This document shows, piece after piece, positions 36,999 to 47,858 of a stretch of DNA of 64,000 bases. The stretch's first letter is position 1. Every line of letters begins with the position of its first letter. The notes beneath the pieces were generated by a model that saw only the letters and a list, made by a program, of their open reading frames with translations, had not been told where the DNA came from and made no database searches. Location of the stretch: the NCBI GenBank assembly GCA_015134335.1, contig CP043975.1, positions 148,350 through 212,349 on the forward strand, written 5' to 3'. Source of the DNA: Candidatus Stammera capleta (lineage in GTDB: Bacteria; Pseudomonadota; Gammaproteobacteria; Enterobacterales; Enterobacteriaceae). The translations under genes were made by a program, and so were the position numbers.

Positions 36999-37766
36999 TT
37001 AATTACATTTTATACATTTAAAAAAAATTATTTTTAAATTTATTTTTTTTAATATATATTTAATTTTAATTTTGTTTTTATATATAAAAAATTGTTCATA
37101 TAAACAATTTTTTTTTAATTTATTTTTAACTATATGTTTTATATTATTGCATGAATTATAATTTTTTATAATATCTTTTTTTATTTTTTTAATTTTTTTT
37201 TTATTTATTAATGAAAATTTTATATATTTAGGATTTAAAGCAGCTATATGTACAGATATTAATTTTAAATATTTTAAATTAATATTAATTTTTTTATTTA
37301 TAGGTTTAGCTTTAATTATAACTCCTATTTTATTATTATAATTATAAGAATATGTATATTTACCTTTAATAAAAAAAATATCTTTAATAGTTATATTTTC
37401 TTTAAGTTTATTTGTTAAATAAATTAATTTTTTATTAAATTTTTTATTAATATTATATAAATTAATTTTTTTATAATTTTTTATTATAAATTTTATTATT
37501 TTTTTATTAAAAATATTAAATTCATAATTTTTTATTATAAAATCTGTTTCGCTTTTGTATAATATAAGTATAGAAATATTATTAATTGTTTTAGTTTTAA
37601 TAAATTTATATATATTATTTGATTTATATATTAATTTTTTTTTATGAAAATATTTAATACATTTTTTAATATTATAATTATATTTATCTAATATTTTTTT
37701 ACATTTATATATACCTATTTTAGTTATTTTTCTTAATTTTTTTATAATTTTAATTTTGTTTTTCAT
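36999..37766 (-). CDS. tsf: Elongation factor Ts
   Basis: The nucleotide-exchange factor for EF-Tu, 255 residues (E. coli 283). The N-terminal UBA-like domain is recognisable (IIKKLRKITKIGIYKCKKILDKYNYNIKKCIKYF, with the ..LR..TG.G...CK.AL.. spacing), as is SVHIAALNPKYIK in the core. The rest is highly Lys/Asn/Ile-rich. There is no internal TGA. It follows rpsB by 42 bases, the universal rpsB-tsf order. Confidence 0.93.
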   Translation of the reverse strand: MKNKIKIIKKLRKITKIGIYKCKKILDKYNYNIKKCIKYFHKKKLIYKSNNIYKFIKTKTINNISILILYKSETDFIIKNYEFNIFNKKIIKFIIKNYKKINLYNINKKFNKKLIYLTNKLKENITIKDIFFIKGKYTYSYNYNNKIGVIIKAKPINKKININLKYLKLISVHIAALNPKYIKFSLINKKKIKKIKKDIIKNYNSCNNIKHIVKNKLKKNCLYEQFFIYKNKIKIKYILKKINLKIIFFKCIKCN

Positions 37767-37808
37767 GTATATATATTATATTGTAATTATTTATTATATA
37801 TATTATAA

Positions 37809-38489
37809 TTATTTATTAGATATTTTATATATTTTATATATTTTGTTTAAATATCATTTAATGGCTTTTTGTGAATCATCATTGCCTGGAATTATATAAT
37901 TAATATTATCAGGATTATTATTAGTATCTATTATAGCAAATGTTTTAATATTAAGTTGTTTTGCTTCTTTAACTGCTAAATTTTCATTTTTTGCATCTAT
38001 TATAAAAAGAGCGTCAGGTAGTTGATGCATTTTTTTAATTCCTCCTAAGTTATTATTTAATTTTTTAAGTAATTTTTTTTTATTTAAATATTCTTTTTTA
38101 ATTAATTTATTAAATGTTTTATTTTTAAAATTTTTTTCTAGTTTTTTTAAATGTTGTATAGAATTTTTAACTGTTTGTCAATTAGTTAGCATTCCTCCTA
38201 ATCATCTATTATTAATATAATATTGATTACATTTAATAGCTATTTTTTTAACTATTTTACAAATATTTTTTTTAGTGCTTACAAATAATATTTTATTTTT
38301 ATTATCAAATATTTGTTTAATTTCATGCAATGCTTTTTTAAAATAAAATATAGTTTGTTCTAAATTAATGATATGTATTTTATTATATTTTGTATATATA
38401 AAAGGCTTCATTTTAGGGTTTCAAAATTTTGTATAATGACCTAAATGTATTCCTGATTTAATCATTTCTTTTATAGATAAATTAATCAT
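37809..38489 (-). CDS. rpsB: 30S ribosomal protein uS2
   Basis: A 226-residue protein (E. coli 241). The start at 38489 gives a normal N-terminus ([27 protein letters not shown]). The first TGA-Trp occurs in KFWNPKM. Others occur in NNRWLGGMLTNWQT (38202-38204) and near the end (AIKWYLN). PDALFIIDAKNENLAVKEA and PGNDDS match the family. It is divergent from map, as in E. coli. Confidence 0.97.
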
Positions 38490-38565
38490 TTTTATATTTA
38501 TTATAAAATTTAGTATATATATATTATAATATATTATAAATAATTTAAATTTTTAATTTTATTGT

Positions 38566-39312
38566 ATGTCAATTAAAATAAATAATTATGAAGATATAAA
38601 AAATATTAAAATAGTTTCTAGAATTGTTCATGAGATGTTAAATTATATTTCTTTTTTTATTAAACCTGGAGTAACTACTGGTTATTTAAATGATGTTTGT
38701 TATAATAGAATTATTAATTATTATAAAGCATATCCAGCATCTTTAGGATATATGGATTACCCAAAATCAATTTGTACATCTGTTAATGATGTAGTATGTC
38801 ATGGTATACCAAGTTATAAAACTATTTTAAAAAAAGGTGATATAATAAATATTGATATAAGTATATGTAAGAATAATTATTATTCTGATGCTTCTAAAAT
38901 GTATTTTGTTGGTGAGCCTAATAAATTATCTATTAAATTATGTAAAGTTACATATAATAGTATTTTAAAAGCTTTAAAATATATTAAACCAGGAAATAAA
39001 ATTAATTTAATTGGTAAAGCCATACAAAATTATATTGATAAATTTAATTATAGTATAGTTAAAGATTATTGTGGACATGGTATAGGAAAAAAATTACATG
39101 AAGAACCTCATATATTACATTATATTAATAATTGTGATCTAATTTTTAAAGAGGGTATGATATTTACAATTGAGCCTATTATTAATTTAGGTACTTTTAA
39201 AACTAAAATTATGAAAGATGGATGAACTGTAAAAACAGTTGATAAATCTTTATCAGCTCAATATGAACATACTATTTTAGTAACTAATAATGGTTATGAA
39301 ATATTAACTTAA
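38566..39312 (+). CDS. map: Methionine aminopeptidase, type I
   Basis: Removes the initiator methionine; 248 residues (E. coli 264). All metal ligands can be placed: Asp in NIDISI, Asp in YYSDASKM, His in CGHGIGKKLHEEPH, Glu in FTIEPI and the last Glu in QYEHTILV. The QYEHTILV segment is reached only by reading TGA (39223-39225) as Trp, so a standard-code reading would cut off the final ligand. It is divergent from rpsB across 76 bases. Its stop shares the TTAA with convergent speD. Confidence 0.97.
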
Positions 39313-40055
39313 TCTTTTTTATTGTAAAAAATTTGATAAATTTCTTTTCATATATAAGATATTATAATTTTTTTATCTAAATTTTTTTTATTAAATTTTG
39401 AATTTTTATAACTAAAAATATTGTTTTTAATATTTATTTTTTTTATTAACATTTTAGTAAAGAAAATATTTTGTTTATAAATATTTATATCAAAAAAATC
39501 ATATTTTTTTTTTATATTAGTATTTATATAATTTTGTATAGAATTTATTTTATGATCTATAAAATATTTTTTTCCATATATATCTTGCGTAAAACCTCTT
39601 ATTATATAGTCAATGGTAATTAATTGTGATTTAAAATTTTTAATAATTTGATTAATACATTTTAAAGGTGATATTACTCCACATGTTGAAATATTAAAAT
39701 CAATTCTATTAATATATACTAATTTATTATAATAATTTTCTGGATATGTATGAATACAAATATGACTTTTATTAAGATGTGATAATATAATATTATTATT
39801 ATTTTCACTTATTAATAAAGTAGCACTAGCTCCTTGAGGGGTATAGTCTTGAAGGGCTATATTTAATATTTTAGCATTTATTATATTACATATTTTTTTT
39901 AATTTTTTTATTAATTTTTTAGATGAATATTTTATATTAATATAATTTATATATTTTTTATATAGATTATTTTTATATATAAAATCAAATTTATATATTG
40001 ATATATTAATATTTTTATTTAAATTGTTAAAGTTATGTAATTTGATGTTTTTCAA
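39309..40055 (-). CDS. speD: S-adenosylmethionine decarboxylase proenzyme
   Basis: Makes decarboxylated SAM, the aminopropyl donor for spermidine. It has 248 residues (E. coli 264). The proenzyme cleaves itself at Lys-Ser in LNKSHICIHTYPE, the Ser becoming the pyruvoyl group; this site is intact, as are the N-terminal LHNFNNL, QDYTPQGAS and STCGVISPL. A TGA (39348-39350) is Trp near the end. It is the second gene of speE-speD, 10 bases after speE, as in E. coli. Confidence 0.97.
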
Positions 40056-40065
40056 TGTTACACCA

Positions 40066-40911
40066 TTATTTTAATTTGTATATTATATTTTGAGGTAATA
40101 TAAAACAATTTTTGTGTATTAAATAATTATAGTATTTAAATTTTAAATTTTTAATTTGTTTTAATATATATTTTTTATTAATATTTTTTATATTATTATT
40201 TTTTGTTCCTCATATAAAAAACATATTTCCACCATAATAAGTTGGTATATTAGCAGTATATAAACCATTATATTTAAATATTTTTTTAAATATATTTATA
40301 TGTATAATGTTTTTTTTATATTGTATAAAAGTTCCATTTTGGGATACAAATATTCCTTGTTTAGTTAAATTTGATTTACATAATTTATAAAAATTTTTAG
40401 TAAATAAAATTTTTCCTGAATCAATTGGGTCTGTTCCATCAACTATAATTATATCAAATTTTATTTTATTTTTTTTTAAAAAATTAAATCCATTTTTATA
40501 TATTATTTTAACTCTTGGGTCATTAAAAGAATTATTATGTATTTCAAATAAATGTTTTTTAGAATATTTAATAATTTGTTTATCTATTTCTACTAAGTAA
40601 ATTGTATTAATATTTGAAAATTTAGTTAATTGTTTTAAACATCCACCATCTCCACCTCCAATTATTAAAATATTTTTATTTTTATCATAATTAGATAATA
40701 GTGGAATTAAAGATATCATTTCATGATATATATATTCATCATATTCTGTTGTTTGAATAATGTTATTTATAATTAATATTTTTCCTAGAAATTTGTTTTT
40801 ACATATTATTATTTTTTGAAATTTTGTTTTTTTTTTAATTAAAATATTATTAATTTTTATAAATTGTCCTAAATCGTTATGTAATGTTTCTAAAAATATA
40901 TTATTTTTCAT
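40066..40911 (-). CDS. speE: Spermidine synthase
   Basis: Transfers the aminopropyl group from decarboxylated SAM to putrescine. It has 281 residues (E. coli 288). Conserved parts are NNIIQTTEYDEYIYHEM, the nucleotide site LIIGGGDGGCLKQL, VEIDKQII, and the catalytic-loop DGTDPID. TGA at 40210-40212 is Trp. With speD it forms the terminal steps of spermidine synthesis. Putrescine-forming genes (speA, speB, speC) are not in this window, so putrescine may come from elsewhere in the genome or from the host. Confidence 0.97.
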
Positions 40912-41283
40912 ATTTATTAATTTATTTATTTAATTATAAAATAATTGTTATTTAATTATTAAAAATTTTTACAATATATACAGTAATTATTCATTTATTA
41001 CAATTAGAATATTTTAATTTATATATTATAAATGCGTTATTCACATAATATAAAAAATTATTTATTAATTTTTTTAATTATATTTTATTAATAATTTAAT
41101 TTTTTATTAAAATTTTAATTGAATAATTAATTTAATTTAAAAAAATTAATGTTTTATTCATTATTAAAATGTTTTATTTAATATTTTATTATTTATTTTT
41201 TTATAATATTTAATTTTAAAAAATGTTAATATATTTAATAAATTTTTTTTATTTAATATTAATATTTTTATTATTATAAATAA
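40912..41283. other. 372-base gene-free region between glnS and speE
   Basis: No credible gene or RNA gene is seen on either strand. It is the longest non-coding stretch in the window. It contains four copies of TTATTC followed by A: TTATTCATT at 40987, TTATTCACA at 41037 (a perfect TTATnCACA DnaA-box), TTATTCAAT on the minus strand at 41118-41126, and TTATTCATT at 41154. A possible leftward promoter for speE lies at its left end. It might be a regulatory or origin-like region, or the remains of a deleted gene. Confidence 0.4.
40975..41003 (-). promoter_or_regulatory. Possible sigma-70-like promoter for speE-speD
   Basis: On the minus strand TTGTAA and TATATA are spaced by 17 bases, about 64 bases before the speE start. 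The -35 form agrees with those of gltX and secE. The -10 box is a weaker match, and one of the TTATTCATT repeats lies within the spacer. Confidence 0.4.
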
Positions 41284-42876
41284 TTAATTTTTTAATTTTA
41301 TAATTCTATCAAATAAAATATATTTTTTACTTAAATTTTTATTATATTTAAAATATCCTAATCTTTCAAATTGAATTTTTTCTTTTTTTATTTTTAATAT
41401 ACTTTTTTCAATATATCCTTTTTTTATAATTATAGATTTATTATTAATTATACTTAATAAATTTTTATATTTATTAGGGTATTTTTTTGTAAAAAGTTTA
41501 TTAAAAAATCTAAAGTAAGATTTTATACTTTTTTTTTGTGAAATTCAATGTATAATTTTAAATTTATTTTTTATAATTTTATTTATATTATAATATTTAC
41601 ATATTATATATTTTATTTTTTTTTTACAATTTATTTTAATTTTTATTATTTTTATAATACCAGCATATCTTAATTTAAATTTTTTATTAATATTTGATTT
41701 TATATTATTTATATTAATATCTTTTTTATCTATAAATATTTTAGAATATAATTTTATTTTTCTATAGCTAGAATTAATATTTACAGGATTATTAAGTATT
41801 TTAAATTTTTTTTTTTTTTTTAAATTTATTAATTTTATTTTTATAGGATTAATAATCGCAAATCTTCTTTTTAATGTTTTATTAAAATTTTTACTTAGCA
41901 AATTTTCTAAAATATTTATATTTATATAACTTTCTTGTTTACTTATACCTAAATTTTTACAAAAATTTATTAATGTTAATTGGTCATAACCTCGTTTTTT
42001 TAAACCTGTTATAGTTAACAACCTAGGATCATTTCATTTTTTTATTATATTATATTTTATTAATAAATTTATTTTACTTTTTGAAGTTATATTATATAAA
42101 ATATTTAATTTAGAAAATTCATATTGTTTAGGTATATGTTTTGCTTCTATGTTTTTTAATATCCATTGATATAATGGATTGTTATTTTGAAATTCTAATG
42201 TGCAAATTGAATGAGAAATTTTTTCTATAGAATCTGCTATACAATGTGCAAAATCATAAGTAGGATATATACATCATTTATATAGTGTTTTAGGATGTTT
42301 TTTATATTTAATTCTGTATATTATAGGATCACGTAATAAAATATTTTTAGAATACATATTAATTTTTGCTCTTAGACATATAACTTTTTCTTTATAAAAT
42401 CCTTCTTTCATTTTTTTAAATAATTTTAAATTATTTTTAATGCTTCTATTTCTATAAGGACTATTTATGCCTAATTTAGTAAATGAACCTTTTTTAAATT
42501 TTATTTCTAATATATCTTGTTCGTCAATATATGCTAAATTTTTTTTTATTAAAAGTTTAGCAAATTTATAGTATATATTAAAGTAATTTGAAGAATATTT
42601 TGTTCTTCCATTTCATTTATAACCTAATCATTTAATATTTTTTTTAATTATATTTATATATTTTTTTTTTTCTTTTTCTGGGTTAGTATCATCAAATCTT
42701 AAGTAACATTTACCTTTATAATGTTTAGCAATATTAAAATTTAAATATATAGATTTTAAATGACCAATATGAAGTATACCATTAGGTTCAGGAGCGAATC
42801 TTGTAATAATTTTTTTGTATTTATTATTTTTAATATCTTTGTTAATTATATTATAAATAAAATTTTTGTTTATCAT
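41284..42876 (-). CDS. glnS: Glutaminyl-tRNA synthetase
   Basis: A class I synthetase of the type found in gammaproteobacteria, 530 residues (E. coli 554). The HIGH-type motif is [34 protein letters not shown] aligns with the E. coli segment holding MSKRKL, so the KMSKS loop is degenerate but keeps its lysine. About ten TGA codons are Trp (e.g. 42628-42630). A run of 16 A (plus-strand T, 41806-41821) encodes five lysines in a row. It follows pfkA by 3 bases. The cognate tRNA-Gln(UUG) is at 10.9 kb. Confidence 0.96.
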
Positions 42877-42879
42877 AAA

Positions 42880-43779
42880 TTATATTTTATTAATTTTATT
42901 AATATTATAATGAAAAATTTTATTATTTTTTATTCCTATACATACGCCATATTTATTTTTTATTATTAGTTTTTTAATTGCATATTTACATATTCTATAA
43001 GATAATATTCTATCAAATGTGTTAGGTGTATTGCTTCTTTGTATATATCCTAAAGAAGTATATCTAGTTTCAATTTTAGTTATATTTTCTATTTTATTTG
43101 CAAATTTTTTAATATTTAGATAATTTTCAGTAATTATTATTATAAAATATGGAGATTTATTATTAATAATTTTATTAATTAATTTAGATTCATTAAATGG
43201 TTTTTCAGGAATTATAAAATAATTATTTTCAGTACAAATAGAAGCATATTTAGCTAAATCTCCACATTTACGTCCCATTACTTCAAGTATTAATATTCTT
43301 TTATGTGCTATAAGTGTAAATTTTAATTTATCTATATAATTTACTATTGTTTCTAAAGCAGTAGAAAAACCTATTGTATAATCTGTATTATATATATCAT
43401 TGTCTATAGTAGCTGGGATTGTAATACAAGGTAAATTATTATTATATAATTTTAACGCCCCTTTATATGATCCTTCTCCTCCTATAATTATTAAAATATT
43501 AATATTTTTTTTAATTTTATTAATAAATCTTTTTTTAATTATTAATGTTTTTAATTTATTAAATCTAGATGTACCTAATATTGTTCCACCTGTATCAATA
43601 ATATTAAAGATATTTTTATAATTTAATAATTTTATTTGATTTTTAAATAATCCTTTAAATCCATTATATATACCAAAAATATTAATATTTTTTTTTATAG
43701 AATATTTTACTAAATAATATATTATTGTGTTCATTCCTGAACTATCACCACCACTTGTTAAAATACCTATATTTATCAT
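42880..43779 (-). CDS. pfkA: ATP-dependent 6-phosphofructokinase
   Basis: Commits fructose 6-phosphate to glycolysis; 299 residues (E. coli 320). The ATP site is TSGGDSSGMN; the catalytic Asp lies in PATIDNDIYNTDYTIGF; VMGRKCGDLA binds substrate; the GGEGSYKGA and YTSLGYIQR segments are also typical. There is no internal TGA. It forms a leftward pair with glnS. With fbaA and pgk in this window it indicates a working upper-to-middle glycolytic route. Confidence 0.96.
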   Translation of the reverse strand: MINIGILTSGGDSSGMNTIIYYLVKYSIKKNINIFGIYNGFKGLFKNQIKLLNYKNIFNIIDTGGTILGTSRFNKLKTLIIKKRFINKIKKNINILIIIGGEGSYKGALKLYNNNLPCITIPATIDNDIYNTDYTIGFSTALETIVNYIDKLKFTLIAHKRILILEVMGRKCGDLAKYASICTENNYFIIPEKPFNESKLINKIINNKSPYFIIIITENYLNIKKFANKIENITKIETRYTSLGYIQRSNTPNTFDRILSYRICKYAIKKLIIKNKYGVCIGIKNNKIFHYNINKINKI

Positions 43780-43848
43780 AATTGTATTTATATTTAATAA
43801 TATTAATTAAAACTATTATAATATTTTTATATTTTATTTAATATATTT

Positions 43849-43877
43849 TTGTTAAAATTAAATTGTAATTATATATT
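43849..43877 (+). promoter_or_regulatory. Sigma-70-like promoter for the RNase BN/Z gene
   Basis: TTGTTA and TATATT with a 17-base spacer, in the 136-base gap between divergent pfkA and the RNase gene. The -10 box ends 38 bases before the ATG. The -35 form is shared with the secE and gltX promoters. Confidence 0.5.
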
Positions 43878-43915
43878 ATTAATATTTTATAAAATATTTA
43901 AAATTTATTATATAA

Positions 43916-44830
43916 ATGTTTATTCAATTTTTAGGAACTGGAGCAGGTAGTCCAACTTTATTTAGAAATGTTTCTAGTATAGCATTAATTATGGATGTAC
44001 CTAAATATGAAGTATGATTATTTGATTGTGGTGAAGCAACTCAACATCAAATATTAAAATCTTGTTTTAAATTAACTAAAATTAAAAAAATTTTTATTAC
44101 TCATTTACATGCAGATCATATATTAGGTTTACCAGGATTATTAAGTACTATTTCAATAAATCATTATAATAATTTATTAGAAATTTATGGACCTAAAGGT
44201 ATAAAATCTTTTATTTATAATATATTTAAAATTACTAATTCTTTTATTAATTATAATATTAAAATTTATGAAATAAATGAAGGTAAAATTTTTAATAATA
44301 ATATTTTAGAAGTAAATAGTTTTAGTTTAAATCATAATTTAGAATGTTATGGATTTTATATAAAAATTTTTAAGAAAAGAGGAAAATTAAATATTGATAA
44401 ATTAAGGAAAGAAGGTATTAATCCTGGTCCTATATATAAAATTATTAAATATAGTAAACAAAATTTTTTTTTTAATAATAAATTAATAAAATATAAAAAA
44501 TATTTAAATAAATCTATAAAAAGTAAAAAAATATTTATATTAGGAGACTCAGCCCCTTTAACTATGTATAGTAAACATTTATTAAAAGCTGATTTATTAA
44601 TTCATGAGTCTACATTACGTCATAATTTTATGAGTATAGCGAATAAAAGAGGTCATTCTACAAATATACAAGCTGCTAATTTAGCATATAATTATAAAGT
44701 TAAAAAATTAATTTTAACTCATTTTAGTGCTAGATATACAAGTAAAGATTTTAAAAGTTTATTATATGATTGTATTAAAATTTTTACTAATACTTTTATA
44801 GCATATGATTTATATATTTTAAAAATTTAA
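43916..44830 (+). CDS. rbn: Ribonuclease BN / tRNase Z
   Basis: A metallo-beta-lactamase-fold RNase that trims tRNA 3' ends; 304 residues (E. coli RbnA/ElaC 305). The metal motif is ITHLHADHILGLPG near residue 64; the second-half ligands lie in GDSA, HES and ILTHFSARY. The N-terminal FLGTGAGSPT is typical. One TGA is Trp (YEVWLFDCG). Because no tRNA in this window encodes CCA, an enzyme cutting after the discriminator base, followed by CCA addition, fits the tRNA maturation this genome needs. Confidence 0.95.
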
Positions 44831-44914
44831 AAATATATATTTATTAATTAAAATTTTATATATATAGTTTAATATTATATAATAAATAATAAATATTTAA
44901 AATTATTAATTAAT

Positions 44915-45430
44915 ATGAAAATTGTTATTTTATATGGAACATTAACTGGTAATACAAAAAAAATAGCTTTTATTATATATAATAAAATTAAAAATTTTTA
45001 TTTTACAAAAATATATAATATAAAAAAATGTAATTTAAATATGTTACATATATTTAATATTTTAATTTTAGGAACTTCTACTTGATTTTATGGTAAAATT
45101 CAAAATGATTGAAAAAATTTTTTATTAAATTATAAATGTATTAATTTAAATAATAAGTTTATTGCATTATTTGGTTGTGGAAACCAAAAATTATATATTA
45201 ATACTTTTTGTGATGGAATATATAAATTATATAAAGTTTTTGTTAATGATAAAAATATATTATTGGGTTTTTGATATAATATAAATTATAATTTTATATA
45301 TTCAAAAGCTTTATTAAATAAAAATTATTTTTTAGGATTATTATTAGATTTAGATAATCAAAATAAATTTACAAATACAAGAATAAATATTTGAGTATCT
45401 AATTTATTAGTTAATTTTTCTCAAATATAA
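44915..45430 (+). CDS. fldA: Flavodoxin
   Basis: A small FMN electron carrier, 171 residues (E. coli FldA 176). The phosphate loop is LYGTLTGNTKKIA. The two isoalloxazine-flanking loops are recognisable as LGTSTWFYGKIQNDW (both Trp are TGA) and FGCGNQKLY.NTFCDG, which match FldA well. Possible partners are radical-SAM or iron-sulfur enzymes such as MiaB. It stands alone between rbn and pgk. Confidence 0.93.
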
Positions 45431-45541
45431 TTAATTTTAATATATAATTATTTATACTTTTTTTTTTATATATGTTATTATTTAATTAATAAATATAATA
45501 ATTAATTTTATATACAAATTTATAATTAAAAAAATGCATAT

Positions 45542-46714
45542 ATGTTAAATTCAATAGAAAATATAAATTTATATAATAAAAAAGTTTTTATAAGATTAGA
45601 TTTAAATGTACCTATAAAAAAAGGTATAATTTTATCTAATAAAAGAATAAAAATGTCTATACCTACTATAAAATTAATTTTAAGTAAGGGAGCTAAAATT
45701 ATTTTAGCTACACATTTAGGTCGTCCTAAAGAAGGAGTATTTAATATTAAATATTCTGTTTTACCTATAGTTAAATTTTTAGAAAAAGAAATTAATGTTA
45801 ATATTAAATTAATTTCTGATTATTTAAATAATAGTAATATTATAGATTTAGAATTTAAATATTATAATATTTTAATGTTAGAAAACGTAAGATTTAATAT
45901 AGGTGAATGTAAAAATGATATTATTTTATCTAAAAAATATGGATCAATGTGTGATATTTTTGTAATGGATGCTTTTGCTACTGCTCATCGTATTCATTCT
46001 TCTACTTATGGTATTAGTAATTTTGTTAATGAAGCATGTATAGGATTATTATTTGAGAATGAAATTAAATCATTATCTAAGATAATATATAAACCTAAAA
46101 GACCTTTAGTATCTATAGTAGGTGGAGCTAAAATTTCAACTAAATTTAAATTTTTAAATTCTTTAGCTAAAATTTCTGATTTTGTTATAGTTGGAGGAGG
46201 TATTTCAAATACATTTTTAGCATTAAATAATAATATAGGTAAATCTTTATATGAAAAAAATTTTATTAAATTAGCTGAAAAATTATTATTTAAATATAAT
46301 AATATACCTTTGCCTGTTGATTGTAGAGTTGGTAAAGAATTTTCTGAATTATCTAAAGCGTTTGTTAAAAATATTAATAATATTTTATATAATGAAGAAA
46401 TTATGGATTTAGGAGATTTAACTATAAAAAATTATTGTAAAATAATAAAAAATTCTAAAACTATATTATGAAATGGACCATTAGGTGTTTTTGAATTTAT
46501 AAATTTTCGTAAAGGTACTAAAAGTATTGCTAAAGCAGTTATATCTAGTAAGGCTTATTCAGTTATAGGTGGAGGTGATACTATTTCAGCTTTAGAATTA
46601 TTTAAATTGGATAAAAAAGTTAGTTATATATCAACTGGTGGAGGAGCATTTTTACAATTTATTGAAAATAAAACTTTACCTATATTAGAATTAAAAATTT
46701 TTAAAAAAAATTAA
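45542..46714 (+). CDS. pgk: Phosphoglycerate kinase
   Basis: Makes ATP from 1,3-bisphosphoglycerate in glycolysis; 390 residues (E. coli 387). [29 protein letters not shown] and DAFATAHR in the N-domain bind 3-phosphoglycerate. The ATP domain shows [20 protein letters not shown] and [12 protein letters not shown] at 46469-46471 is Trp in the conserved WNGPLGVFE. It is followed by fbaA, as in the E. coli pgk-fbaA operon. A 111-base AT-rich leader precedes it. Confidence 0.98.
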
Positions 46715-46760
46715 ATCAATTTTTAATTAATTATTTTAATTATTAAATATTATTTTATAT

Positions 46761-47858
46761 ATGAAAAATATATTAGAATTTTTAAATAATGGTGTTGTAA
46801 ATGGTAAATATTTAAATAAAATTTTTAGTATTATTAAAAAAAAAAAGATAGCTTTAATAGCTATTAATTGTATAGATACTAATACTATTAATACAGTTTT
46901 AGAAGCAGCAAGAATTAGTAGAAGTTTGGTTTTTATTCAATTTTCTTTTTCTAGTTCTATATTTTTTATAGGAAAATATTATAATTTAAAAACAAATATA
47001 GAAAATAAAAATTTAGAATGTGCTATAAAAGGTGCTATATTAGCTGCTAAATATGTACAAGAAGCTTCTGTTTTTTATAAAGTTCCAGTTATTTTACATA
47101 CTGATCATTGTATTAAAGAAAATTTAAAATGAATAGATTGTATATTAGAAAATAATATTGATTATTTTAAATCATATGGAAAATGTTTATTTAGTTCACA
47201 TATGATAGATTTATCAACTTGTAGTATAAAAGATAATATTGAAATTTGTAGTGATTATTTAAGTAAAATGTCAAAATATAGTATAGGTCTAGAAATAGAA
47301 TTAGGTTGTACTGGTGGAGAAGAAGATGGATTAGATAATACAAATATATCTAATGAAAAATTATATACAAAACCTAAAGATATATTATATGGATATTCTA
47401 AATTAATTAATATTAGTAAAAATTTTACTATTGCAGCTTCTTTTGGAAATACTCATGGAGTATATAAGCCTGGTAATGTAAAATTAAATCCTAAAATTTT
47501 ATTAAATGCTAAAAATTTAATTAAAAAAATATTTAAAAAAGATTGTTTTTTAAATTTTGTTTTTCATGGAGGTTCTGGTACTAGTAATAGTATTATTTTA
47601 GAATCTATAAATTATGGAGTTGTAAAAATTAATTTAGATACTGATATACAATGAAATTATTGGTTGGGGGTTTTAAAATATTATAAAAAAAATAAAAAAA
47701 ACTTATGTTCACAATTAGGTATAAATAATATAAAAAATAGTTTTAATCCAAATAAAAAATATTATGATCCAAGAAATTGATTAAAATATAGTAAAAAATA
47801 TGTTTTTAAATATATTTTTAATATTTTTAATATTTTAAAATGTATAAATTTAATTTAA
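46761..47858 (+). CDS. fbaA: Fructose-bisphosphate aldolase, class II
   Basis: A zinc aldolase, 365 residues (E. coli 359). Zinc ligands are seen in HTDHC (first His), SFGNTHGVY and VFHGGSGTSN. SSHMIDLST and IELGCTGGEEDG belong to the class IIA active site. TGA codons at 47130-47132 and 47652-47654 are Trp. WNYWLGVL near the second carries one TGA and one TGG, so both codons serve side by side. The stop shares TTAA with convergent pmbA. Confidence 0.97.

Noticed and set aside
41037..41045. A single perfect DnaA box taken as proof of the replication origin
   Set aside because: One such 9-mer is expected by chance about once in this much sequence; only the cluster of related words is worth reporting, and with caution.
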